Translations under genes and position numbers: made by a program | The notes under the pieces: model-generated | What the model saw: only the letters and a program-made list of their open reading frames with translations | Told to the model about the DNA's origin: nothing | Database searches by the model: none | Shown: positions 46,406 through 56,618 of the stretch, piece by piece | Layout: every line of letters starts with the position of its first letter | How positions within the stretch are numbered: the stretch's first letter is position 1 | NCBI GenBank assembly: GCA_018873225.1 | Contig: JAEILZ010000004.1 | Span: 558,001-622,000, forward strand | Length of the DNA stretch: 64,000 nucleotides | Reading direction: 5' to 3' | Source of the DNA: [Phialemoniopsis] sp. UDSM-2020 | Lineage: Eukaryota; Ascomycota; Sordariomycetes; Thyridiales; Thyridiaceae

Positions 46406-47430
46406 ATGAGCAATACGGCAGGCCCCGAGTTTCGAGAGGTGAAGGAGCGCCAAGGCGGATCGCAGATTCGTTCTGGACACCTATTTCGACTGGACGGTCG
46501 CACTGTCATTAGTACGTTCCCTTCTCATCTACCTGCACAGGCATTCTAACAATTTCGGTTCAGTCACGGGAGGTGCAGGTTATCTCGGCGTAGAGGTAGC
46601 TGGTGCAGTACTGGAGAATGGAGGAGATGTGGTTTGTCTAGACGTCGTCCAGAGCCCACCTGCAGAGCCGTGGAGTACGTCAAATACCCCAAATATCCAT
46701 TCTTATCTCCTCGGTTAACAATGTTCTACAGAGCAGCTCAACGAGTCGGCGAAGCAGCATGATGGCCGTATTTTATACAGACAGCTGGACGTCACCGATT
46801 CAAAGTCGATTCCGGGAGTATTTGAGAGTTTCGTGCCCGGTCTGAGATACCCGATCCGAGGCTTTGTTGGATGTGCTGGTGTGTCGGACAACGACCCCGC
46901 GCAAGACTTCTCTGTTGACAGGTTCCGTCGCCTGATGGAAATCAATGTCACTGGAACGTTTGCGGTCGCACAGGCCGTCGCCCTCGAAATGAAGAAAGCC
47001 GATGTGAGCGGAAGCATGGTACTTGTGGCTAGTATGAGCGGCTACGTTGTAAACAAGGTAGAGTTGTATTGAAGTCTTTTCTCGTTCCTGTTGCTAATCA
47101 CTGAGGCAGGGTGTGGACACTGCTGCATACAATACTTCCAAGTCTGGAGTCTTACAACTGGCTAGGTCATTGGCAGCCGAATGGGGCTCCCGGAGGGGCA
47201 TGCCACTTATTCGGGTGAACTCGTTGTCACCCGGATACATCCGTACTCCTGCAACGACAGAGGCTCTCAAAAAGCCTGGTATGGAGGCGCAATGGACCGG
47301 AGACAGCATGTTATATCGCCTGAGTCTAGTAGATGAGTTCAGAGGACCAGTCCTTTTTCTGCTCAGTGACGCAAGCAGTTATATGACTGCTGCCGACCTG
47401 AGGGTAGATGGTGGACACTGCGCTTGGTAG
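46406..47430 (+). CDS. Short-chain dehydrogenase/reductase, polyol-dehydrogenase-like, four exons
   Basis: Exons are 46406-46511, 46564-46674, 46732-47057 and 47110-47430, giving 287 residues with every junction in frame. After a 25-residue lead the dinucleotide motif reads VTGGAGYLGVEVA and the adenine-side Asp is in VVCLDVV, suggesting NAD(H). The catalytic Ser is in VASMSGYVVN, followed by YNTSKSGVLQLARSLAAEWG with the YxxxK pair. It ends SYMTAADLRVDGGHCAW, the common C-terminus of sorbose reductase, L-xylulose reductase and D-arabinitol dehydrogenase type SDRs. Likely reaction: interconversion of a polyol and a ketose in the cytosol. The gene lies between the other SDR and the sugar kinase gene. 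Confidence 0.85.
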
Positions 47431-47637
47431 ATTGTATATAGAGAGTTGACTGCTTCCTCTATCTTTCTCGTATCCAGCATCATCCAAGGACATCTCGCTA
47501 GGATGTGAATCCAATTTGGAGTCTATTCATTTGCTCTAGTGCGGCAGACAAAACCAGTCTCATACGCAGACACAATTAGATACTTAATCCCAGTTCAAGA
47601 TGGCTATAGTTCGTAGTATGCCTATTAAAAGATCCTC

Positions 47638-48384
47638 TCAATCTAATCTCAACACTTCCTCGCAAGGCAGTCTATTGGTCCTGATATCTTGTGCATTCAG
47701 TTCATCCGTTCCAATGGCCCTCTCCCAAGCCGCTTGTGCATCTATCACGATACCGCTACTCAAGTGACGCTCTGCCACACGCTTATGAGCCACTTCCACC
47801 GGGATGTCGATATACCACCGTTCTGTCAAAAGCTCCGCCGCATCGCTCCACGGGTGTCTGTTGAGTGTGCAGTAGTTGCCCTCTACCAACACGATACGAG
47901 CCGATGCCGGAATGTCGATAGCATCGTCGACGGGATCCTTGGTCGCGTGATCAAAAGATGGCGCTCTGAGAGACTTCATTGGCACATCTACCAATTGCTG
48001 AATCAGGCGATAGAACCCCTCGGCGTCAAAGGTGAAGGCTGCTCCACGGCGATGCACCGCGGTCTCTGGATCTGACATCGATAGGAGATGAGCTCGACTA
48101 TAGTGGAAACCGTCCATGGGAACGTCGACAGCGAAAAGTTCGGTCCTTGAGCCGCTGCGTGCTGCCCAAATAGCATTGATTCGTGCGGAGAGACTTTTGG
48201 CCAGAGTTGATTTGCCAGACCCCGGGACGCCAGAGATTCCTATCACAATCCTTTGGTCCTTCTGCTTGGTCTCTAGCATACCTGTCCTTAGTCGTTAGAG
48301 AGAAACATCACATGTTATTGGCTTTTGATATATACCAAGCAGCTTGATCGCCAATCTTTCCACTTCGAGCACTGCTTGGTCCAT
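47638..48384 (-). CDS. P-loop kinase of the uridine kinase/phosphoribulokinase type, two exons
   Basis: Exons are 48384-48336 and 48281-47638, intron 54 nt, giving 230 residues. The Walker A motif is GISGVPGSGKSTLAKSL near residue 31. The family's acceptor-binding block VDVPMDGFHYSRAHL is near residue 70, then HRRGAAFTFDAEGF, RAPSFDHATKDPVDDAI, VLVEGNYCTLN (Walker-B-like acidic segment) and a lid-type RVAERHLSSGI. These match the uridine kinase/phosphoribulokinase superfamily, including the bacterial FrcK-like and yeast Yfh7-like small kinases. It phosphorylates a sugar or nucleoside; the neighbours suggest a ketose, as an inference. It is divergent from the transketolase gene, sharing a 590-bp promoter with two CGG-N4-CGG elements. 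Confidence 0.8.
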
Positions 48385-48642
48385 TTCAACGTTAGACTTG
48401 GGTATGCTGAAAAAGGAAAATGGTGTTGAACGTTCCAGTGAAACTGGAAAACAAAACCACAGGTTTGATCAACATTAGTTGGATCCTTATTTTCGCCTCG
48501 CCGCAAATCTCAAAGAGATCGTCAATAGCTTTGCTCGCGTCATAAGATCGAGCTTGGCCGAGCTCGCTCATTGTACCCACCGGCATCGGACTCCATCTCA
48601 AGTCCAGTGGTGGGTTCCACCTACAGACCAGTATCGAATCTC

Positions 48643-48652
48643 CCGCTACCCG
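48643..48652 (-). promoter_or_regulatory. CGG-N4-CGG element
   Basis: CCGCTACCCG on the plus strand (CGGGTAGCGG on the minus strand), identical to the copy at 51698-51707. Confidence 0.5.
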
Positions 48653-48656
48653 CTTC

Positions 48657-48666
48657 CCGCAACCCG
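48657..48666 (-). promoter_or_regulatory. CGG-N4-CGG element
   Basis: CCGCAACCCG on the plus strand (CGGGTTGCGG on the minus strand), 14 bp from the previous copy. Confidence 0.45.
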
Positions 48667-48973
48667 ACCTCTTTCGATGAACAATGAAATAGAGGGAAGT
48701 GTGGATAAAGCGCGATTAAATATGCGTTTTCAAGCTGAAGACGAACAGTTAGGTCTCCACACTACTGGGCATGACGGAATTTCGGAAATGACTGTAGTTA
48801 TGCGATATTTACTGTGATAAACCTGAACATACTTTCCCCATCTGCCATTCGCGTACATGTGACGTTGTCGCTTTCTGTCTGATATTCCATGCTTTACTCC
48901 TCAACCCTTGTCACAATTATCAAGAAGCGAGAGGAACAGACCAAAGAGACAGTAAATCTTGGACCAGGACAAG

Positions 48974-51365
48974 ATGGAGTACGATGCGATTGATCGTTTG
49001 ACTATCAACACCATCCGTTTGCTCGCGGTAAGTAGCACCTTTCGCAGCAGTCCGGCTTCGGGATGTCAGCCGTCTCTTCTATTCAGCACAGAGCTGGGTG
49101 ATGGTCTTGGCAAGTCAGAAACTCAATGTTCACGCAGCTGACCAGCCTAGGTTGATGCAACATTCCGGAGTAGTTCAGGCCACCCGGGGGCTCCGATGTA
49201 AGCCTTGCCAGAGAGAATCCTCGTATTTCAAGTATTGACTTTCAAACAGGGGCATGGCTCCGGCAGCCCATGTTCTGTTCAACAAATTCCTGAACTTCAG
49301 CCCAAACAACCCCGAATGGCCGAACCGAGATCGATTTGTTCTATCGTGCGCCTTTTCATTCTTGACTCTTGTGTGATATCTATCAGAGCTGACCTCTAGG
49401 TCCAGTAACGGACATGGCTGCATGCTTCAGTACGCTCTTCTTCACCTATATGGCTACGACTTATCCATGGATGATTTGAAAAACTTCCGGGTTAGTCTCA
49501 CCATAATGTAGTTGGATCAGGTCCGGGTTTCAAAGCTGATGAGTGGGATAGAAACTCGGAAGCAAAACTCCAGGTCACCCCGAAGTTCACGACACTCCTG
49601 GAGTCGAAGTGACAACTGGCCCACTGGGCCAAGGTGTGGCGAATGCTGTTGGCCTCGCAATGGCTCAAGCCCACAGTGCGGCAGTTTTCAACAAGCCTGG
49701 TTATGACTTGATCAATAACTACACTTATTGCTTTCTAGGTGATGGGTGCTTAATGGAGGGTGTGGCTAGTGAGGCCTCCTCGTTAGCCGGCCACCTTCAG
49801 CTCGGCAACCTGATTTGTATTTACGACGACAATCACATCTCTATCGATGGAGACATCAACTGTACCTTTACCGAAGATGTGGCCAAACGATACGAATCGT
49901 ACGGCTGGCAGGTGCTTACGGTTGACGACGGCGACAACGATCTCGACGCCGTTGCTGATGCTATCAGGGCAGCGCAACAAGAGAGACGCAAACCTACTTT
50001 GATCAAAGTAAGAACGACCATAGGATATGGGTCTTTATTGCAGGGCACCCATGGCGTGCATGGGAACCCACTGAAGGCGGATGATATCAAACAAGTGAAA
50101 GTCAAATTCGGATTCGATCCTGACCAGTCCTTTGTCGTCTCGAAGGATGTCTACAGCCATTGCAGGAAGCAGTCGGAGCGTGGGGCTACCATCGAAGCGG
50201 CCTGGAATGATATTCTTGGCCGATATGCTATCGACTTTCCTGCTGAACATGCCGACTTCATACGGAGATTGACAGGAGCGCTACCTGGCAAATGGGAGCA
50301 GAGTTTGCCTGCGTTCCGTCCGTCAGACTCTCCCATGGCCACTCGACAAGCCTCGCAGCTGATTCTTAGCAAGCTGGAACCGCTCATCCCCGAATTGTTT
50401 GGCGGATCTGCAGACCTGACTCCTTCCAATCTTACCAGATGGCAGGGCGCTGTCGATTTTCAAGCGAGTGCCTTAGGGGACTACACGGGCCGGTACGTCC
50501 GCTATGGCGTTCGCGAACATGCCATGGGGGCCATCATGAATGGCCTCGCAGCCTACGGAACGGTTCTACCGTATGCAGGAACATTTTTGAACTTCGTTTC
50601 TTATGCTGCTGGAGCGGTGCGCCTCTCAGCTCTGTCACGCTTCCGGGTCATCTGGGTTGCCACCCACGACTCCATTGGCCTTGGAGAAGATGGCCCTACG
50701 CACCAGCCCATCGAGACGTTGGCCCACTTCCGGGCTATGCCCAACTTGATGGTCTGGCGGCCAGCAGACGGAAACGAGACGAGTGCAGCGTATCTTGCGG
50801 CCTTGCAATCTAGATCTACTCCCAGTATCATAGCACTCGGTCGGCAAAATCTGCCTCAGCTTGAAGGGTCGTCCATCGAGAAAGCTTCCCGAGGCGGTTA
50901 TGTGCTGCACGAGGTGCAAGGGGCGGACTTGACGATCATTTCTACGGGGTCCGAAGTATCACTGTGCATTGAAGCTGCTCGACTTCTCAAAGGAAAGCAC
51001 GGGTTGAAAGTCCGCATTGTCTCTATGCCTTGCTTTGAGGTATTTGACTCTCAGCCACAAGACTACCGCGTCTCTGTTATACCTGATGGGATACCCGCGC
51101 TTTCGGTAGAGGTTCTGAGCACGATGGGATGGAGCAGGTATGCGCATCAGCAATTTGGTCTTGACCGCTTCGGTGCTTCCGGACCAGCCAAAGAGGTTTT
51201 CGAGGTATGTTTTATCGTAGTCTGCTCCATATTGTACATACTGACACTGGTTCTTCGCAGAAATTTGGTTTCACTCCGGAAGGTATTGCCAAACGCGCTA
51301 CATCCAGCATTGAGTTTTACAAAACTGTTAAGGACCTGCGATCCCCATTGCATCTCGCGTTGTGA
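48974..51365 (+). CDS. Transketolase family enzyme, six exons
   Basis: Exons are 48974-49027, 49151-49197, 49250-49345, 49406-49490, 49552-51204 and 51261-51365, giving 679 residues, the usual transketolase length. Motifs run in order: [48 protein letters not shown], the thiamine diphosphate motif [13 protein letters not shown] with [64 protein letters not shown] and [14 protein letters not shown]. It transfers two-carbon units between ketose and aldose phosphates. The start lies in [18 protein letters not shown] as in true transketolases. No peroxisomal targeting tripeptide is seen at the C-terminus (HLAL), which speaks against a peroxisomal dihydroxyacetone synthase. It is probably a second, cluster-specific paralogue of the housekeeping enzyme. 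Confidence 0.9.
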
Positions 51366-51683
51366 GCTAGTTGGCATATTGTGGAATGGGTGTTGAAGGT
51401 CATAGCTAGAAAATAAAGATACTATTCACCATGTATTCAAGGGATATGTTCTGAATGGGTCAAACTTAAATGGATTCTACGTTAACATTACCTTGGTCAG
51501 GGATGACATTTGTTTGACTTGTAAACGAAGACAGGGTTGGTGCTTCAGAAGCTAGTAAAAGTTCGCATGGCTATCTGACCAGTCCATGAATAACTCACTC
51601 TCACCTCCTGGAGAACATCACAGTCTAGGGTGGCGTGACGCGTCTAGCATCATAACAATTCCGCATCCAAATCCTGGAAGATG

Positions 51684-51693
51684 CCGCTAACCG
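51684..51693 (-). promoter_or_regulatory. CGG-N4-CGG element, left arm of inverted repeat
   Basis: CCGCTAACCG, i.e. CGGTTAGCGG on the minus strand. It is the reverse complement of the copy at 51760-51769. Confidence 0.5.
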
Positions 51694-51697
51694 CCTC

Positions 51698-51707
51698 CCG
51701 CTACCCG
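51698..51707 (-). promoter_or_regulatory. CGG-N4-CGG element
   Basis: CCGCTACCCG, the same ten bases as at 48643-48652, inside a 14-bp exact match between the two promoters. Confidence 0.5.
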
Positions 51708-51759
51708 CCCACCAGAAGGCAGCGCAGCCAAGCCAAAGAGTCAATGCTAGCCAGTCTGG

Positions 51760-51769
51760 CGGTTAGCGG
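51760..51769 (+). promoter_or_regulatory. CGG-N4-CGG element, right arm of inverted repeat
   Basis: CGGTTAGCGG on the plus strand, within the right arm (51758-51770) of the 13-bp inverted repeat. Confidence 0.5.
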
Positions 51770-52055
51770 CAGCGCTTGGGCTTAGACTAATTTGCACTAC
51801 GGGGTAGCACGAATTTACATCAGTTGATGGTGGAGGAGAAGATCTTGTCTCCTTGTTTCTTGGGCAAGTACACATGCAGGCACGGCCGACAAAGATGATA
51901 AATTGGAGCCTTCTACCCCGGATTTCCCCAAAGGAGAACCCCATTCAGGTTGAGAAACCATCACTGGCATACTCAACCATACAAAATACCACCGAATTCA
52001 GCTGACACAGTCTGATCGCCACGTCGTTTTCCTCTACATCAACGCTTGTATCATC

Positions 52056-53744
52056 ATGGACCCCAAGAAAGATATCGAGGGACCTACCCCTGCCGGCGAG
52101 GCTCCGATGACTTCTGCGATGGAAGAGCCCGATTCTTTGAGCAACCGCCTCCGAGCCTCCGAGGCAGCTCAAAAAGAAGCTCAGATGTCGCTCATGCAGT
52201 GCCTGAAACTCTACCCCAAGGCCGTCGGGTTCTCTGTCATCATCTCGGCCTGTATCATCATGGAAGGATACGACGTCAATTTGCTACAAGGACTGTTCGC
52301 TTTCGGTCCATTCCAACGCCGCTACGGAGAGGAACAGCCAGACGGATCATATCAGCTCACTGCGCAGTGGCAGGCCGGTCTTGCGAACGGCGTGGCTGTC
52401 GGCGAGATCCTCGGTCTGTTCATTAACGGCATCATCTCGGAGAGATTCGGCTATCGCAAGACCGTCCTGGGCTCCCTGTTCTTTGTCACCTGCTTCATCT
52501 TTATTCTCTTCTTTGCGCCTTCGGTCGAGGTCTTGCTTGTCGGCGAGATTCTCTGCGGTATCCCCTGGGGTGTCTTCCAAACCTTGACGACTGTTTACGC
52601 CGCTGAAGTCTGTCCCGTGTCGCTTCGTGCGTACTTGACGACATATGTCAACCTCTGCTGGGTGATCGGCACCCTTCTTGGCCAAGGCATCCTCCGCGCT
52701 TTCGTCGAGAATGGCGCCTCCCAATGGTCATACCGAATCCCTTTCGCCATCCAATGGGTGTGGCCAGTTCCCATTGCGATCGGCGTTCTCTTTGCACCAG
52801 AGTCGCCATGGTGGTTGGTCCGCAAGGGCAGGATCGAGGATGCGAAGAAAGCCGTCGAACGGCTCACCTCGCGCAAGGCGGACCCGGACTTCGATGTTGA
52901 TTCGACCGTGTCTTTAATGGAATATACTCACCAATACGAGCTCAAGCTCACCGGCAAAGCCAGCTACTGGGAGTGCTTCCGGGGTGTCGACCTTCGAAGG
53001 ACAGAGATTACCTGCATGGTCTGGGCGATCCAGAATCTGTCCGGGTCAGGGTTCATGGGTTACTCGACATACTTCTTCCAACAAGCCGGCCTCGATTCGA
53101 AACAATCCTTCAATGTCGCCATGGGCCAATACTCTCTCGGTGCCGTGGGTACTCTTCTGTCCTGGCCTCTGATCCAGAAGCTTGGACGTCGGACATTATA
53201 CCTCAGCGGTCTTGGAACTCAGTTTCTGTTGCTGCTCATCACCGGCTTCCTAGGTATCGCGCCCTCGAACAACATTGGAGTCTCGTGGGCCGTGGCGGTC
53301 ATGATGGTCCTCTACACTGGCGTCTACGACATGACAGTCGGCCCAGTCTGCTACGCGTTAGTTCCCGAGGTACCCTGCAGCCGTCTGCGGACGCGGACAG
53401 TCGTCTTGGGCCGCAACCTGTACAATGTCATCAACATCATCATGAACGTCATCATCCCCTTGATGCTGAACCCGACAGCATGGAACTGGAAGGCAAAAGC
53501 CGGGTTCTTCTACGCCGGACTTTGCGCCTTTTGCTTCGTATGGACATTCTTTCGGCTCCCAGAGACAAAGGGCAGGAATTTTGCCGAGCTTGACATGCTC
53601 TTCGCGCAGAAGGTGCCGGCTAGGAAGTTCAAGGAAACGCATGTGGCGCTGTTTGACTCGGGCCTGGTGATTGGTGAGGACCCGGTGCTGAACAAGAATC
53701 GAGAGGTCGAGGGACATCATGCTGTGTCAGAACATCGCGAGTGA
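52056..53744 (+). CDS. MFS sugar transporter, maltose/alpha-glucoside permease type
   Basis: A single exon encodes 562 residues. The soluble N-terminus of about 55 residues precedes helix 1 with IIMEGYDVNLLQGLFAFGPF. Sugar-porter signatures are SERFGYRKTVLGSLF, VYAAEVCPVSLRAYLTTYVN, PESPWWLVRKGRIEDAKKAV, IQKLGRRTLYLSGLG, and RLPETKGRNFAELDMLFAQK near the C-terminus. Twelve membrane helices are expected. The length, YEDFRG-like central loop (YWECFRGVDLRRTEI) and C-terminus resemble fungal alpha-glucoside (MAL-type) permeases, a group that also carries other sugars. It is probably the uptake step of the neighbouring polyol/ketose cluster; its promoter shares CGG elements with the kinase-transketolase pair. 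The absence of introns contrasts with the six-exon transketolase beside it. Confidence 0.9.
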   Translation: MDPKKDIEGPTPAGEAPMTSAMEEPDSLSNRLRASEAAQKEAQMSLMQCLKLYPKAVGFSVIISACIIMEGYDVNLLQGLFAFGPFQRRYGEEQPDGSYQLTAQWQAGLANGVAVGEILGLFINGIISERFGYRKTVLGSLFFVTCFIFILFFAPSVEVLLVGEILCGIPWGVFQTLTTVYAAEVCPVSLRAYLTTYVNLCWVIGTLLGQGILRAFVENGASQWSYRIPFAIQWVWPVPIAIGVLFAPESPWWLVRKGRIEDAKKAVERLTSRKADPDFDVDSTVSLMEYTHQYELKLTGKASYWECFRGVDLRRTEITCMVWAIQNLSGSGFMGYSTYFFQQAGLDSKQSFNVAMGQYSLGAVGTLLSWPLIQKLGRRTLYLSGLGTQFLLLLITGFLGIAPSNNIGVSWAVAVMMVLYTGVYDMTVGPVCYALVPEVPCSRLRTRTVVLGRNLYNVINIIMNVIIPLMLNPTAWNWKAKAGFFYAGLCAFCFVWTFFRLPETKGRNFAELDMLFAQKVPARKFKETHVALFDSGLVIGEDPVLNKNREVEGHHAVSEHRE

Positions 53745-54946
53745 TGCGTTAGCCTTTAGTTACCTATTACACACAGCTACACTTCATGGGTCCTGCACAA
53801 AGACTATGATCCAGTAGATCCCTAAGTGACCCAAACTTTGCTCGGAAGGATAAACTTCCGCCGAGTTGGTGTATTCAATACATTGATCACCATACAGCAT
53901 GAATAGCTCTCTCCATCTGTGATCCTTTCGTAGCTGACAACGCCGGGATTGGCTTGTAAACACGGAGTCTCTTCCTGTCCTCACTGCAAACTTAGAGGGA
54001 TACTTGACCCCCAGGAAAAGCCTTGCATGTAAAGCATTTGTTGCTATATATATCGTCACTGCCACATCTACGCGGCTTCGGCAGTTTCTGCCCATGGAAC
54101 AACCTCACGCCATGCGCCTTTGCCTCTTGCACGGGCGTCGGGCCCGCGGGATTCCCGCTCAGGGACCCCCTGTCTGAACTGCCATCAGACGCTAAGCCAA
54201 ATCAGGGCGTAATCACTCTATCAAACTTCGCATACGCCGAGCGGCCATTTCGCGTCTCGACCTCGAATGACCGAACAGACCGAAAAACGTGGATCGCACC
54301 ATCTAAGGGCACGATGCCCTCGTAATTTTCGAGTTCCAAGATGATGACGTTGTGTAGGCGACAAAGGTGCATCCTGAGCTTCGCACGTGCAAAATACTCT
54401 GCTCATGTACGACTCCATTTAGACCCCTGTCAAGGAGCTCGGCGTACTCCGTTCGCGCGCTGGTAGGCCACTAATAAGTGTAAGCGCAAGCCATGTGAGC
54501 TTTGGGAAGTGCACTTTTGGTGGTAGGCAACATGATTAATCATCATTGCGCCGACTGCCCACCGGAATGAAAGTAACCCATAGCTGGCAATTAAGTCAGG
54601 CATTTGGCTCGCTAGGCTAGGTGTGTGTGCTAGATCCGGAGCAAAGCGGACTTAACACACACACACATACATATCGTGGCGTGCTTTGGAGCCAAGCTAT
54701 CCGAGTGCGAAAGCCTGACGGCGTCCGCCGGCCTGAAATCTAGTCCGTCCCCGCGGGCCACCCGCGCCATAAGGTTTATTTTGGTCTTCGAGTCGCTTGC
54801 GTCAACGATCATGGCTTGGACATCGACACCTCCTTTCTCTTGCTATATATGCTGCGTGGAGTACTGTGATGTTGTCCTTTCGCCTCGCTCTGCAGCAGAG
54901 TCGGAAGCAGACCTCATCGCGAATCCTCGCTCTCAGCACTACCAGA
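53745..54946. other. Intergenic region, nothing recognised
   Basis: About 1.2 kb with a short AC dinucleotide run at 54654-54668. The region before 54947 has a TATA-like element (TATATA about 54843). No gene is seen. Confidence 0.4.
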
Positions 54947-56248
54947 ATGGCCAGTACACAAGCAGCCTTCGCGGCCACGGTCGCCAAACCCACCCCGAGT
55001 CAGGCGAGGCCGAAGGATGCCGACAGCAAGCCACACCACCTCAAGCCAGGCAAAGTATTCACGAATCCTTGGCCATCTTTCATTCAGAGGCCCGGAAGAT
55101 CAATCGGCGCAGAGATAGCATAGTACGTATACTTTTACTATCGTAGATCATGCTGCAGGCCAATATGCGACCAGGGCTGACGATTCAAATCTCACAGTCG
55201 GAGTATCACTGGCAAGGCCAAAAAGCCCGTGACGGAGAACCATGGGATTCCAGTGCACAAGGCTACCTTTTTGCCAACCCGCCATGCCAAATTGGACACG
55301 GCTAAAGACGCAGCATCAAGCGATGGCGGATCGGCGACCGCCGATACCATCCGAGCGACCTGGCTCGGACACGCTTGCTTCTACGCAGAGTTCCCTTCTG
55401 GCCTACGGGTCCTCTTCGACCCGGTCTTTGAGGACCGTTGCTCGCCACTGACGTGGTTCGGGCCTAGACGTTACACAGACACGCCAACGACCATCGCGGA
55501 CATTCCCTACGTGGATGCCTGCTTCATCAGTCACGCCCACTACGATCACCTGAGCCAGGCGACGATATTGAAGCTAAAGGAGAAGCACCCAAACTGCCAT
55601 TTTTTTGTAGGTCTCGGGATCAAGAAGTTCTTCACGAGCCTCGGCATCGAGAACTGCACCGAACTGGACTGGTGGGAAGATAGCGAGCTCCGGTTCTCCA
55701 CCCCCGAGACCGCACAGGAGAAAGGCGGCGAGATTGCGGCCCAGATCTCGTGCCTACCGTCCCAACATACTTCCAACAGGGGTCCTTTCGACGAGGGCCA
55801 CACCCTATGGGCATCATGGGCCGTGTCATCTGGCGGCAAGTCCATATGGTTCGCCGGCGACACGGGCTATCGCGGCATCACGGCCGACATCCCCGAGGAA
55901 GCTAGAAGTCAGTACACGCCCGAGCTTCACCGCAAGCATCCGGCGTGCCCTGCCTTCAAGCAAATCGGAGAGTTGAAGGGTCCCTTCGATCTAGGTCTTC
56001 TGCCGATCGGCGCGTACGAGCCACGATTGCTGTTCAGCAGCTTGCACTCGAACCCGTATGACAGCGTCAACATCTTTGTGGACACCAAGTGCAAGAAGGC
56101 GCTGGCGATGCACTGGGGTACGTGGATCCTGACAGAGGAAGAGGTGACGGAGCCGCCGCGGATGTTGAAGGAGGCGCTGAGGAGTAAGAAGCTGCCCGAA
56201 ACGGGCGTGTTTGATGTGTGCGACATTGGGGAGAGCGTGGAGGTGTAA
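54947..56248 (+). CDS. NAPE-PLD-like metallo-beta-lactamase-fold phosphodiesterase, two exons
   Basis: Exons are 54947-55122 and 55198-56248 (75-nt intron), giving 408 residues, close to N-acyl-phosphatidylethanolamine phospholipase D (about 390-400). Motifs in order are ATWLGHACFYAEF, LFDPVFEDRCSPLTWFGPRR, FISHAHYDHLS (the HxHxDH zinc site), LPSQHTSNRGPFDE, IWFAGDTGYRG (the metal-bridging Asp), and AMHWGTWILTEE with the last zinc His. The RCSP...GPRRY block is a hallmark of NAPE-PLD-type enzymes. Such enzymes release N-acylethanolamines from membrane phospholipids. In fungi the natural substrate is less clear. There is no signal peptide; a membrane-associated cytosolic place is likely. Confidence 0.85.
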
Positions 56249-56618
56249 TTGGTAAGGCTTGTGTTTTGATAGCCAGGGGTGTGTACAATAACACAGTAGT
56301 CACGGTTCCCTTCTCATACTCTTAGACGGGCAATTACTTAATGGGCGAATGCATCTCACGAATACGTTCTATCGAGTTCATGCCTACGCTTACTCCCTTC
56401 CACAGTTCTTACCGACATGCACAGCTGGAGGTAGTCACGACATCATGGACTGCTCACGAGTTGGCGATGATTGCAAAAGCTATATTGTCACAACTCATCA
56501 CTATCGTCACTACGGCTCTTCGTGGCTATATATAGCTCGGAAAGGCGCATAAGGCTCAAGCTACCTGACTTGTTATATCACCAAAAATACCTCGATATCA
56601 CACTGCTGCCAGAACAAA
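56249..56618. promoter_or_regulatory. Promoter of first orphan paralogue, with TATA box
   Basis: Bases 56488-56532 contain TCACAACTCAT, then ATCGTCAC and GCTATATATA, about 90 bp before the start codon. The same arrangement recurs before the second paralogue (57649-57694). Confidence 0.5.

Larger units (their letters stand above)
48385..48973. promoter_or_regulatory. Divergent promoter of kinase and transketolase genes
   Basis: 590 bp shared by two divergent metabolic genes. A cluster of CCGC-type words lies at 48640-48667 in the middle. The 14-bp word CTCCCGCTACCCGC at 48640-48653 recurs exactly at 51695-51708, upstream of the transporter. Confidence 0.5.
51366..52055. promoter_or_regulatory. 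Promoter region of the sugar transporter with paired CGG elements
   Basis: 690 bp. It carries a perfect 13-bp inverted repeat (51683-51695 and 51758-51770) and three CGG-N4-CGG words, all 290-370 bp before the transporter start. Confidence 0.5.

Noticed and set aside
51281..51365. Peroxisomal targeting of the transketolase (dihydroxyacetone synthase)
   Set aside because: The C-terminus HLAL is not an SKL-like signal and the length fits an ordinary transketolase.
53510..53720. Short antisense frames at the 3' end of the sugar transporter
   Set aside because: Complete overlap with conserved transporter sequence.
54654..54668. AC dinucleotide run as a regulatory element
   Set aside because: Short simple repeat of a kind common by chance; kept only as a note.
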